Of a stretch of 64,000 bases of DNA, positions 46,765 to 55,054 are shown one piece after another. How positions within the stretch are numbered: the stretch's first letter is position 1; the number at the start of each line of letters is the position of its first letter. The stretch is from the NCBI GenBank assembly GCA_016713175.1, contig JADJPQ010000013.1:190229-254228 (forward strand). Direction: 5' to 3'. Source of the stretch: Planctomycetota bacterium. GTDB taxonomy: Bacteria > Planctomycetota > UBA1135 > UBA2386. The notes below the pieces were generated by a model that saw only the letters and a list, made by a program, of their open reading frames with translations, did not search any database and was not told the DNA's origin. The position numbers and the translations under genes are program-made.

Positions 46765-48042
46765 ATGAGCACTGGTCCACGGACGCCGCGCCACGATTCG
46801 GCGCTGGGCAAGCAGGTCGCCGAGTTCTGCCGGAAGCATGTGCCCGCAACCGCCGACAAGCCGAACTTCCCGAGTTCGCCGCTGTGGGCCGCCGTCGCCA
46901 AGGCCGGCACATCGTTGTGGCTCGACACCGGTGACATCGACGCGGCGAAGACGTTGTGGACCCGCGAGTTCAAGGCGCTGACGACCAACAACACGCTGCT
47001 CAACAAGGAAGTCCAGAAGGGCATCTACGACGAACTGGTGCCCGACGCCGCCGCACTGGTCCGCGGCATCGCCAAGGACCTCGACGAGCAGGGCATCGTG
47101 CTCGAGATCGGCTTCATCCTGAACGCGGTTCACGGCCTGAAGCTGGTGCGCACGTTCGGCGCCGACGTCAGTGTCGAACTGCACACCGCGCTCGCCAACG
47201 ACACCGAAGCCAGCTACCAGTACGGCAAGCGCTTCGCTGCGATCAGCCCCGACCGGTTCATCGTCAAGGTGCCGCTGACGCCAGCCGGCATCTTCGCGGC
47301 CCGGCGGTTGGTCAAGGACGGCATCCGCGTCAACTTCACGCTCGGCTTCTCGGCGCGGCAGAACTTCCTGATCGGCGTCGGCGCGCGCGCCACGTGGGTC
47401 AATGTGTTCATGGGCCGCATCAACGCGTTCGTCGCCGACAACAAGCTGGGCGACGGCAAGAACGCCGGTGAGAAGGCGACGATCGCCAGCCAGAAGGTGC
47501 TCGGCGAGCTCGGTAGCCAGGGAATCACCGTCAAACAGATCGGCGCCTCGATGCGTTCGGGCCAACAAGTGCAGGACCTGGTCGGCCTGGACGTGTTCAC
47601 GATTCCAACCGCGGCCGCGAAGGAGTTCGTCACCAGGAACCCGCCGCTGGCGGACATCCGAAACCACATGGGCGAAGATCCGCCAGTCACCTGGGGACCG
47701 GGTGCCGATGCGAAGGGCGACAAGCTCGACGTGTTCTGGCAGATCGACGATACGTTCCGCAACGCGATGGCCGAACTCGCCAAGGCCAACCTCGACACCA
47801 TGACCGGCGCCGATCTGATGGCGTTCCTGCAGGCGCGCGGTGTCGGCGACCTGTTCCCGATGTTCACCGCCGATGAGCAGAAGAAGGTCGGCGCCGAGGG
47901 CAAGATCCCGGTCCACGCCACCTGGAAGGACAAGGTGCGGGCCGGCAAGGCGAGCTGGGACGGCATCCTGACCGCGGCGGCGCTGGCGTCCTTCACCCAG
48001 GACCAGACCGCGCTCGATGAACGCATCCAGCGGCTGCTGTAG
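46765..48042 (+). CDS. tal: transaldolase
   Basis: 425 residues from the ATG at 46765, 27 bases after carB. Motifs of class I transaldolases: SLWLDTGDIDAAKTLW, ALTTNNTLLNKEVQKG, VSVELHTALANDTEASYQYG, the Schiff-base lysine in DRFIVKVPLTPAG, FTLGFSARQNFLIGV and NVFMGRINAFVADN. It is longer than the usual 215-390 residues, with an extra C-terminal region (~100 residues, TGADLMAFLQARGVGDLFPM) seen in some planctomycete and actinobacterial relatives. It acts in the pentose-phosphate pathway. Confidence 0.9.
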   Translation: MSTGPRTPRHDSALGKQVAEFCRKHVPATADKPNFPSSPLWAAVAKAGTSLWLDTGDIDAAKTLWTREFKALTTNNTLLNKEVQKGIYDELVPDAAALVRGIAKDLDEQGIVLEIGFILNAVHGLKLVRTFGADVSVELHTALANDTEASYQYGKRFAAISPDRFIVKVPLTPAGIFAARRLVKDGIRVNFTLGFSARQNFLIGVGARATWVNVFMGRINAFVADNKLGDGKNAGEKATIASQKVLGELGSQGITVKQIGASMRSGQQVQDLVGLDVFTIPTAAAKEFVTRNPPLADIRNHMGEDPPVTWGPGADAKGDKLDVFWQIDDTFRNAMAELAKANLDTMTGADLMAFLQARGVGDLFPMFTADEQKKVGAEGKIPVHATWKDKVRAGKASWDGILTAAALASFTQDQTALDERIQRLL

Positions 48043-48126
48043 CGAACTGCGACAGCACGGCGACCTTGACCTTGCTCGAACCGTGCCTCGAGCCACGCCG
48101 GTCAAGCCGGGCCCGCCGCTCTGCCG

Positions 48127-48586
48127 ATGCCTTGGACCCTCCAGTCCATGCGCAGGCAACTGGGTTTCCGCGGCAGACTCGTCGCCGGCGCCATCGCGCT
48201 GGTGACCGGGTTCGTTGCGCTGGCGGTGGTGACTCAGCATGCGCAGAACCAAGGAGTCACGTTCGCGGTTGTCCAACCCACCGTTCGAACTGGTGATCCG
48301 AGACCACGGCCCAGGCGTTCCGGACGGAGTCAAGGAACGGGTGTTCGAGCGCTTCTACCAACACGTGAACACCTTGACGGCCAAACCGCCTGGCACCGGC
48401 CTTGGCTTGACCATTGCACGGACGATCGCCTCGCACCACGGGCACACGATCCGCTGCAGCGACGCCGACGGTTGCGGCGCCCGCTTCACGCTGGCGGGCC
48501 CGCTGGCGAATCCGCCGACGGCTCCGGCGGCGGCGGCCACGCCGCCAGCAGCGCCTGCGGCTGCAACAACACCTGCTTCCGCGTGA
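48127..48586 (+). pseudogene. histidine kinase with large internal deletion
   Basis: The N-terminal piece (QLGFRGRLVAGAIALVTGFV, a signal/membrane segment) is followed, after a frame change near 48270, by the C-terminal HATPase end: IRDHGPGVPDGVKERVFERF and GTGLGLTIARTIASHHGHTI, then an Ala/Pro-rich tail. The dimerisation/phosphoacceptor (HisKA) domain, the N-box and any sensor are missing. The last 101 bases overlap the convergent aat gene. Confidence 0.7.
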
Positions 48587-49247
48587 CGACCGTCAGTCGT
48601 TGCAGGTAGTCGGCGCGTGTCATCGTGAATGCGCCGAGCGTCGCCAGGTGCGCAGTGACGAACTGCACATCGAACAGCTCGATGCCGCACGTGAACAACG
48701 TCGGTACGGCAGCCGCCAGCGCGATCTTCGACATGTCCGTGGCCCGATGGAACATCGACTCCGCGGCAAACAACGCGCCGACCTGCACGCCATAAAGGCC
48801 GCCGACGAGTTCGCCGTCGAGCCAGACCTCGAGACTGTGCGCCTGGCCGAGCCGGTGCAGCCGTTCGTAGGCGGCGACCATCTCGGGGATCACCCAGCTG
48901 CCATGGGCGCGTTCGCGACCACACTCGGCCATCACGCGTTGGAAGCACTGGTTCCAGGTCAGCGTGAAATCGCGTTGCCGAGCGCGTCGCCGCAGGCTGC
49001 GGCTGACATGCAGGCTGGCGGGCGTGAGCACACCGCGCGGGTCCGGACTCCACCACATCGGCAGGATGCCTTGCTCATACCACGGGAAGATGCCCGCGGC
49101 GTAAGCGCCCAGCAGCCGCGGCGTCGACAGGTCGCCGCCGACCGCCACCAGGCCGTCGGCGTCGTATTCGCGCGGGTCGGGAAACCACACCGGCGCCCCG
49201 AACTCGAGATAGACCGGCGTACCGCGCTGGCGGCGGGTGCGGCTCAT
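48486..49247 (-). CDS. aat: leucyl/phenylalanyl-tRNA-protein transferase
   Basis: 253 residues from the ATG at 49247. Conserved blocks: FPDPREYDADGLVAVGGDLS, LLGAYAAGIFPWYEQGILPM, WWSPDPRG, GSWVIPEMVAAYERLHRLGQ, AHSLEVWLDGELVGGLYGVQ, SMFHRATDMSKIAL and ELFDVQFVTAHLATLGA. These are the Aat signatures (N-end rule: attaches Leu/Phe to N-terminal Arg/Lys). The C-terminal PPPPEPSADSPAGPPA tail is a local extension. Overlaps the upstream coiled-coil gene by four bases (ATGA). Confidence 0.95.
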   Translation of the reverse strand: MSRTRRQRGTPVYLEFGAPVWFPDPREYDADGLVAVGGDLSTPRLLGAYAAGIFPWYEQGILPMWWSPDPRGVLTPASLHVSRSLRRRARQRDFTLTWNQCFQRVMAECGRERAHGSWVIPEMVAAYERLHRLGQAHSLEVWLDGELVGGLYGVQVGALFAAESMFHRATDMSKIALAAAVPTLFTCGIELFDVQFVTAHLATLGAFTMTRADYLQRLTVVTRKQVLLQPQALLAAWPPPPEPSADSPAGPPA

Positions 49248-50311
49248 CGGTCTTTCAACCGCCGCAACGTCGTGTGCTGTTCTTCACGATCGGCGACCTC
49301 GAGAAACTCGACGCCGCCATCCTCGCGGTTACGGAAATAGACGCGCAAGCCGAGCGACGCCCGCAGGCTCCAGGTGTCCTGGCCGCCCATCATCTTGACC
49401 TCGAGACCGGGATAGGCGTGGCCCTCGGTGCACAGCAGCCACGCGGCGGCAAATGCCCGTTCGATCGCGGTGCGATCCTTGCCATCGAGCGACCGGTAGA
49501 ACGACGGTGTGAACGTCGGTACCAGGAAACGGCGGTCGCTTGGCGGCGGCGGCGGCTCCTCGACGCGGCGACGACGGCGTCCCTTGGGCAGCAGCCCTTC
49601 GAGTTCAGCAACCTCCTCCTCGAGATCGCGCAACCGGCTCTTGTCGGCGGCGAGCTGGCGGCGCAGCGCAACGTCGGCGGCCTCGCGTGCGGTGATCTCC
49701 TGTTCGAGTTCGTGCAGACGGGTCGTCAGATCGCGGTCCGGCTCGGTCCGGACCGGCTCGGCGACTGGCCGGACCCGCTGCACGTGGCCGCGCAGTTGCC
49801 GTAGCTCGTCATCGTTGGCCTGCAGCTGACGCCGGAGCACCGACTCGCGCTCGAGACCGCGCACGCCACTCTCGCGGGCGCGTTCGAGCTCCTCGCGCAT
49901 GCGCACCAACTCCGCTTCGCGCAGTTCGCGCAACGGGTCGACCGGCGCGCGCTCGCTGCGCGCGGGGGCGGGTGGCGAAGCCTCGGTGACCGGGGGTGAT
50001 TCGTCACCTTCCGCGGCTGACTCCGGCGCACCGGACACTGGCGGCGGTTCTGCCTTGGCGGGAAACAGCAACGCCACGACGCGTTCGAGCCGATCGCCGT
50101 CCGCCAGGTCGGCCAGCATCGGCGCCAGAACGCGCGCCGGCGCCTTGTCGAGCCGGAATCCGCCCTTGGGGGACAGACCGAATTCACGCGCCAGGTCGCG
50201 CAGGCGCTGCACCGGTGCAAGCAGCTCCAACAGCATTGCCAGCGGCACCTGGCGCACGTTGGCCAGGGCATGCTCCACCAACCGCCGATGCGCGATGCGA
50301 GGGTCGCTCAA
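49244..50311 (-). CDS. coiled-coil protein with C-terminal RelE/ParE-like domain
   Basis: 355 residues from the ATG at 50311. An N-terminal helical domain (~1-80, LVEHALANVRQVPLAMLLEL), a Pro/Ala/Glu-rich linker (~85-120), a long coiled coil (~120-245, ELREAELVRMREELERARES ... REAADVALRRQLAADKSRLR), a basic hinge KGRRRRR, and a C-terminal ~90-residue domain: TPSFYRSLDGKDRTAIERAF, HAYPGLEVKMMGGQDTWSLR, GLRVYFRNREDGGVEFLEVA. The last part resembles the RelE/ParE fold (PGL-x-K...R-x-G-x-R-V-x-F), which is usually a free-standing 90-residue toxin. A fused form is unusual; function not assigned. Confidence 0.6.
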   Translation of the reverse strand: MSDPRIAHRRLVEHALANVRQVPLAMLLELLAPVQRLRDLAREFGLSPKGGFRLDKAPARVLAPMLADLADGDRLERVVALLFPAKAEPPPVSGAPESAAEGDESPPVTEASPPAPARSERAPVDPLRELREAELVRMREELERARESGVRGLERESVLRRQLQANDDELRQLRGHVQRVRPVAEPVRTEPDRDLTTRLHELEQEITAREAADVALRRQLAADKSRLRDLEEEVAELEGLLPKGRRRRRVEEPPPPPSDRRFLVPTFTPSFYRSLDGKDRTAIERAFAAAWLLCTEGHAYPGLEVKMMGGQDTWSLRASLGLRVYFRNREDGGVEFLEVADREEQHTTLRRLKDR

Positions 50312-50382
50312 CGGACGCTCCCCTCACGGGCACTCTGGGCTGGTGATGCGATCGACACGCCCGCAGTCTATCGACGCAGTCG

Positions 50383-50820
50383 CTAGCGCGGCACGGGTCG
50401 TGGGTAGAACACCTGCACCGGATAGACATCCCAGCACTTCGCGTCGAGTTCGCGCTCGAACCGCTCGCGTTCCTCCGGGCCGAGCTCGGTCGCCGAAGAA
50501 CGCCAGGTCCACTCCAGCGCGTCGAACGGCACCGCGATCAGCGAGCCGATGCGCCACAGCACGAATGACGGAAAGAAGAACGTCGATAGTGGATCGCGCG
50601 CCGAGTCTTCCTGGGACAGGTGCAGGGTCCAGGTGACCGGCAACGCGGCGATGTCGATCGGCAGACCGACGCCGAAACCGACGATGGCCCCGAACGTCGC
50701 CGGCAGGCGCACCAGCAGCGATCGCCCCGTCTGCGGCTGGACCAGTTCGTCCGTGTAGCGGACGACATGAGCGCAGCCGGTCAGCAGACAGAGGCCGAGC
50801 AGTGCGGCCGCTCGCCTCAC
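50383..50820 (-). CDS. YceK-like lipoprotein
   Basis: 145 residues from the GTG at 50820, which overlaps the upstream gene's stop (GTGA). Lipobox LTGC in RRAAALLGLCLLTGCAHVVR. The rest resembles YceK/DUF1375 lipoproteins: RLPATFGAIVGFGVGLPIDI, AALPVTWTLHLSQED, then a YP-rich end. It is the last gene of the sigma/Pil-like operon and would be anchored in the outer or inner membrane. Role unknown. Confidence 0.7.
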   Translation of the reverse strand: MRRAAALLGLCLLTGCAHVVRYTDELVQPQTGRSLLVRLPATFGAIVGFGVGLPIDIAALPVTWTLHLSQEDSARDPLSTFFFPSFVLWRIGSLIAVPFDALEWTWRSSATELGPEERERFERELDAKCWDVYPVQVFYPRPVPR

Positions 50821-51464
50821 TCGCCCTTGCCTTCCTTCTTCGGCTCGCGGCGCGCAAACACCAGATCGGTGATCAGCCACTGATCCTCGGTCTGCGCTTC
50901 CTTCGGCGTGCGCTTGGCGGAGCCGACCTGGGCGAACGCCGCGTTCTGGATGCTGAGACTGCGCAGCTTCCAGATCGACTGGATCTTCGACGCATCGGTG
51001 ATGCCGGTGCGCGCGCCGGACTCGCAGTTGAACAGCATCGCGAACAGGAACTCCATCGACACCGGCTTGTCGCGACCCGACTTGCCCCAGGTGACCTTGA
51101 CGTCGTGGTCGGTCAGTTGCTGCCGGCCGATCCGCGCTCCGGATGGCGTCGGCGGCCCGATGGTGAAGTCATCGCCGCTGATCTTGCCCGGCGCGACTGC
51201 CCGGATCTGGGAATCGAAGTAGACGCTTGGCATCGAGGTCGCATCGCCGGTCAGGGTCCGGTTGGCCACCACGATCTCGGCCTTCTGTTGCAGGGCGCCG
51301 ATCTGCTCGAGCAGACCGCCCGGTCGCGTGGCCTCCGTGATCGCGGCCTTCGTGGCCTCGATCTGCTTGTCGAGCGACCACGCCCACCAGCCGATTGCCG
51401 GCAGCAGCAGCACGGACACCAGGATGATGCCCTTGTAGAGGTCCATGTCCTTCAGGGCCTTCAT
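50817..51464 (-). CDS. PilO/GspM-like inner-membrane protein
   Basis: 215 residues from the ATG at 51464, overlapping the PilM-like gene by ATGA. One N-terminal membrane segment (GIILVSVLLLPAIGWWAWSL) is followed by a coiled region (DKQIEATKAAITEA; GLLEQIGALQQKAEIVVANR) and a periplasmic beta domain with VSMEFLFAMLFNCESGARTG and SIWKLRSLSIQNA. This is the topology of PilO/GspM platform proteins, and the position right after a PilM/PilN-type gene supports it. Sequence similarity to named families is weak. Confidence 0.6.
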   Translation of the reverse strand: MKALKDMDLYKGIILVSVLLLPAIGWWAWSLDKQIEATKAAITEATRPGGLLEQIGALQQKAEIVVANRTLTGDATSMPSVYFDSQIRAVAPGKISGDDFTIGPPTPSGARIGRQQLTDHDVKVTWGKSGRDKPVSMEFLFAMLFNCESGARTGITDASKIQSIWKLRSLSIQNAAFAQVGSAKRTPKEAQTEDQWLITDLVFARREPKKEGKGE

Positions 51465-53455
51465 CGGCGCACCTCCTCGGCACTCGCCAGCAACCCGGGG
51501 GCCTCCCGGCCGGAGCGCTCGAGCGCGCCGACCCGGGCGCCCCCGAACGGTTCGAACTCATCCTTCAGCTTCAGCGAGAAGTCGTAGTAGATGCAAGGCA
51601 CGCCGACTTCGCGGACATCGGCAGGCACGGTCTCCTTGGGCTCACCGACGCTGGCGAACGGCGAGTCGGGGCGGGCCGCTTCGTTGACGAACTCGGCCTT
51701 CAACGCCTCGCCACGGGTGCGCAGGGTGAGGTCCTCGCCACCGCGGATCGCGATCGTGAAGTCCAGCGACCGACTGCTCGCGGATTTCATCTTCAGATCG
51801 AGCTTCCACAGCAGCACCCGGCCGACCGATGACTCGGCACGCTGCAGCACCTCCGCCCAGCGGACCAGCACGGCCAGCCCGGACTCGAGCGACACGTTCT
51901 CATAGATGCCCGAGCTCTCCTGCTTCTGCTCGACGACCTGCCGCAGGCGGTCGCGGACCACCGCCAGCCGCTTGGGCACCTCGGTCTTGTGGAGTTCTTC
52001 GATCAGCGCCCGGTGGTCGTAGTTCTTGCCCTGCTTCTCGTACTGGAAGTACTGCGGGTTCTCGAACCACTTGCTCGCCAGCACCGAATACAGCATGCCG
52101 TAGAACTGCGCGCCGCCGGAGCTGGAGCGACCGGCGACGTAGGTGCGACCGAGTTCGAACTCGAGGTTCTTCAGGTCGTTGTTGCGCATCACGGTGTAGA
52201 CCACGGCCGTGAACACCGCGACCATGCAGGTGATCGCCAGCGGAAACTTGATGCGGTCGAAACCGCGCGTGTACGCGAGGTCTTCCTGTCGGAGATCGAA
52301 CCCGGTGGGCCCACCGAGCCCGGACAGCGCCAGCCCGACCGCTGTGGCCATGCCGGCATCGGCGGCGTCGGCCTGATCGGGTTCGAGGTCATGCGCGAGG
52401 TGGCCAACCAGGTCCAGACGCTGCGGGGCGCACCCGAACACCTCGCCGAGCATCTCGTTCATCCCCGGCGTGCGACTGGCGCCACCAGTCACCCACAGGG
52501 CCCGGATCGAACCGCCGCGCCCCATGGCGGTCAGGAAACGCACCAGTTCGCGGGCCAGCCGCTGCAGGAATGCAGTCTGCCCGGCTTCGACCTCGGCATG
52601 GGTGATGACGATCGGCTTGCCCACAGGGGCCACCACTTGCGGAACCGCTTCGTCCTCGACCGCGGCGGGCAGCGCCGCGGCGGGCTCGGCGCGGAAGTCA
52701 CTGCCGGTCGCCAGACATGCATGCATCGCCTCGCGCGCCAGCGCCGGCGACAGGCCGTGCTTGTGCGCCAGTTCGTCGGCAATCGACGCATCGCCCAGAC
52801 GCAACGTGCGCATGTCGATCAGGTTGTCGCCTTCGACCAACAGGATCCGCGAACTGCGCGCGCCCAGATCCAGCACCGCGGTGAACGCCGCGGGCGGCAA
52901 GGCGCCATCCGCCGTCGCCGGCACCTGGGCCACCGGTTCGGCGTCGAACACGCCGGCCCAGTGCGCTGCGCGGTACAACGCCATGGTGTCGAGATCGACT
53001 CGTTCCGGTTCCAGGCCCTGCCGCTCGAGCGCGGCCAACTGGACCCGCAATCCCGATTTCGGCACGGCGGCAACCAGGATCCTGGTGCCCTCGGCGCCTT
53101 TGCCGATCTCGTGGAAGTCGACGACCATGTCGTCGACCGGGTGACTGAAGATGGCGCCTTCGACCTCGGCCTTGACGACCTTGCGGATCGCGTCGGTGCC
53201 GCTGAACGGCACCTCGATGGTCCGCAACACGGCCTCCCGGCACGGATGGCCGAGCACGGGCTCGCCGCCGAACTTGCCGTCGCTGATCGCGTGATGGATC
53301 GCCGCAGCGATCGCCTGGGCGCGCGCGGCGCCGTCGGCGGTCACCGGCAACGGCTCGACCCGCCAACGCAGCAGACGGGTCTTGCGATACGAACCGTCGA
53401 TTTCGGCCAGCTTGACGGCCGCATCACCGACATCGATACCAAGGAACCTGGCCAT
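51461..53455 (-). CDS. PilM-PilN-like fused protein (GspL-type architecture)
   Basis: 664 residues from the ATG at 53455. Residues 1-370 form an actin-like ATPase of the PilM family: MARFLGIDVGDAAVKLAEID, HPVDDMVVDFHEIG, ILVAAVPKSGLRVQLAAL, AVLDLGARSSRILLVEGD, WVTGGASRTPGMNEMLGEVF. A membrane helix (~385-405, FPLAITCMVAVFTAVVYTVM) and a periplasmic part of about 250 residues with coiled and beta regions follow, as in PilN. Fusion of both resembles GspL of type II secretion. With the following PilO-like gene it would make the inner-membrane platform of a pilus or secretion machine; no ATPase, pilin or secretin gene is near. Confidence 0.75.
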   Translation of the reverse strand: MARFLGIDVGDAAVKLAEIDGSYRKTRLLRWRVEPLPVTADGAARAQAIAAAIHHAISDGKFGGEPVLGHPCREAVLRTIEVPFSGTDAIRKVVKAEVEGAIFSHPVDDMVVDFHEIGKGAEGTRILVAAVPKSGLRVQLAALERQGLEPERVDLDTMALYRAAHWAGVFDAEPVAQVPATADGALPPAAFTAVLDLGARSSRILLVEGDNLIDMRTLRLGDASIADELAHKHGLSPALAREAMHACLATGSDFRAEPAAALPAAVEDEAVPQVVAPVGKPIVITHAEVEAGQTAFLQRLARELVRFLTAMGRGGSIRALWVTGGASRTPGMNEMLGEVFGCAPQRLDLVGHLAHDLEPDQADAADAGMATAVGLALSGLGGPTGFDLRQEDLAYTRGFDRIKFPLAITCMVAVFTAVVYTVMRNNDLKNLEFELGRTYVAGRSSSGGAQFYGMLYSVLASKWFENPQYFQYEKQGKNYDHRALIEELHKTEVPKRLAVVRDRLRQVVEQKQESSGIYENVSLESGLAVLVRWAEVLQRAESSVGRVLLWKLDLKMKSASSRSLDFTIAIRGGEDLTLRTRGEALKAEFVNEAARPDSPFASVGEPKETVPADVREVGVPCIYYDFSLKLKDEFEPFGGARVGALERSGREAPGLLASAEEVRR

Positions 53456-53461
53456 GTTGTC

Positions 53462-53851
53462 TCACTTGCTCCCATCCGCCGCGACCGAACGGTCGTAACG
53501 GGCGAGCTGTTCGGGATTGCGCCCGAGAATCTGGCGTGTCCGCTCGACGAGCCGGCTGCGCACCTCGCACAGTCGGCTCTGCAACTCACCGGGCAGCTGC
53601 GCCACCTGGAACTGACGGACCACGCGCAACTCATCTTCCTGCCAACTGCGAACCGCCATGCGCAGCAGCCGGGACTGGTCAGCATCGAGGCGGTAATCGG
53701 CAATCATCGCGCGCACGTAGTCTTCGTCGGAGTTGGTCGGAGCCTCGCCACGCAGCGGGGCAGCGACGCCGGGCAACGCCAGCCCGACGCCCAGACCGGC
53801 CAGGAAGCATCCGCCGGCCACCGCGAGAATCCAGAGCTGGCTCCGGTTCAC
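53462..53851 (-). CDS. small periplasmic CnrX/heavy-metal-sensor-like protein
   Basis: 129 residues from the GTG at 53851, overlapping the anti-sigma gene by GTGA. A signal-anchor (LWILAVAGGCFLAGLGVGLA) is followed by an all-helical domain: YVRAMIADYRLDADQSRLLR, RSWQEDELRVVRQFQVAQL, LVERTRQILGRNPEQLARY. The helical-hairpin pattern recalls periplasmic sensors such as CnrX/ZraP and Spy, which bind metal or misfolded protein. In the Cnr system such a sensor controls an anti-sigma/sigma pair, and here it lies next to one. No metal-binding His/Cys cluster is visible. Confidence 0.5.
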   Translation of the reverse strand: MNRSQLWILAVAGGCFLAGLGVGLALPGVAAPLRGEAPTNSDEDYVRAMIADYRLDADQSRLLRMAVRSWQEDELRVVRQFQVAQLPGELQSRLCEVRSRLVERTRQILGRNPEQLARYDRSVAADGSK

Positions 53852-54318
53852 TTGCCGACCGCGCGATCCCGAATCGCCTGATCGAGCTGCTCCATCGCCC
53901 GTTCCATCTCGGCGGGCGATGCCTGCAATGCCGCTTCGCGGTTGGCGAACAGGCCGCTGTGCCAGGCCAGCGCCGCACACAACAACACCGCGGCCGCCAC
54001 CAGGATGCGCCGGCACCAGCGCAGCATCACCTGGTCATCGGCGATGTCGCGGCGCCACCGACCATCTGCCGGCAGCTGCCGCGCCGCCGCCAGCACCCCG
54101 GCCGCAAATCCGGCCGGCACCACCATCCCGACCCTGTCGGTCTGCCGGCGATCGGCGGCGAATGCGGTGCGCAGGCTGACCAGCTGCCGATGCCGTTCCC
54201 GCAACTGTGGCTCGGCCTGCAACCGCCGCGCAAAGGCCGAGGCCGCGTCGGCCAGCAGTTCGCCATCCAGGAAACGGTGGACCAGACGTTCGTCGTGCTG
54301 CGAAATCGAGCGGGTCAT
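53848..54318 (-). CDS. anti-sigma factor-like membrane protein
   Basis: 156 residues from the ATG at 54318, overlapping the sigma gene by ATGA. A cytoplasmic N-terminal domain (SQHDERLVHRFLDGELLADA, AFARRLQAEPQLRERHRQLV) is typical of anti-sigma domains without a zinc site. A single membrane helix follows (RRILVAAAVLLCAALAWHSG) and a short periplasmic helix (QASPAEMERAMEQLDQAIRD). Cognate partner of the ECF sigma factor encoded just upstream; release would free the sigma factor in response to an envelope signal. Confidence 0.75.
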   Translation of the reverse strand: MTRSISQHDERLVHRFLDGELLADAASAFARRLQAEPQLRERHRQLVSLRTAFAADRRQTDRVGMVVPAGFAAGVLAAARQLPADGRWRRDIADDQVMLRWCRRILVAAAVLLCAALAWHSGLFANREAALQASPAEMERAMEQLDQAIRDRAVGK

Positions 54319-54971
54319 CGACTACCTCCGCGGGGATCCGCGGCTTCTGCCCGGCCGGCGCCGCTGTTGCGGCCCGGGACCAGGTCGGGGTACAGACGTT
54401 CGAGCGCTTCCTTGAAGCGCTGGCGGGCGCGGAACAACCGCGACTCCACCGTGCCGAGATTGCAGTCGAGCACCTGGGCCATCTCGGTGTAGCTCAGATC
54501 TTCGTATTCACGCAGGACCAGGATCGTCCGGTACTTCTCGGGCAACCGCGCCAACACCAGGCGCGTCACTTCGGCAAGTTCGGCATCGAGCACCGGCTGC
54601 TCGGTCGAACTGTTGTCGCCCCGCCGGTCGCCGGTCTGGCCATCCAGCTCGGCATCGTCCTCGACCAGCCGCAACCGCCGGCGCGACGCTCGGGACAGGT
54701 AATCGGTCGCGGTGTTGACTGCGATCCGGAACAGCCAGGTGAAGAACGCCGAGTCCTGCTGGAACGTGTGCAGCTTGCGGAAGACCTTGACGAACACGTC
54801 CTGCGCCAGATCCTGGCACTCTTCCGGGTCGCGGCAATAGCGCGACAGCAGGCGGAACACCCGATCCTGGTAGCGAGCCATCAGGGTTGCGAACGCCTGC
54901 TCGCTGCCCTGCAGGACACCTGCGATCAGGTCCGAGTCCGCTGCTTCCGTGATGTGCTTCAAGGCGTGCAC
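54315..54971 (-). CDS. ECF sigma factor
   Basis: 218 residues from the GTG at 54971, preceded by AAGGGG. Region 2: FATLMARYQDRVFRLLSRYC with DLAQDVFVKVFRKLHTF and FFTWLFRIAVNTATDYLSR. Region 4: LPEKYRTILVLREYEDLSYT, EMAQVLDCNLGTVESRLFRA. A linker DDAELDGQTGDRRGDN joins them. First gene of a six-gene overlapping unit (anti-sigma, periplasmic protein, PilM/N-like, PilO-like, lipoprotein), so it most likely controls that unit. The closing RPGRAEAADPRGGS-like tail is low complexity. Confidence 0.92.
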   Translation of the reverse strand: MHALKHITEAADSDLIAGVLQGSEQAFATLMARYQDRVFRLLSRYCRDPEECQDLAQDVFVKVFRKLHTFQQDSAFFTWLFRIAVNTATDYLSRASRRRLRLVEDDAELDGQTGDRRGDNSSTEQPVLDAELAEVTRLVLARLPEKYRTILVLREYEDLSYTEMAQVLDCNLGTVESRLFRARQRFKEALERLYPDLVPGRNSGAGRAEAADPRGGSR

Positions 54972-55054
54972 GTCCCCTTGGAGGGCGCCGGGGCCCGATT
55001 CTTCCCAACAGATCCGGCTTTCGGCCGGCCTGGCGATGGCGCCATTGGCACCGC

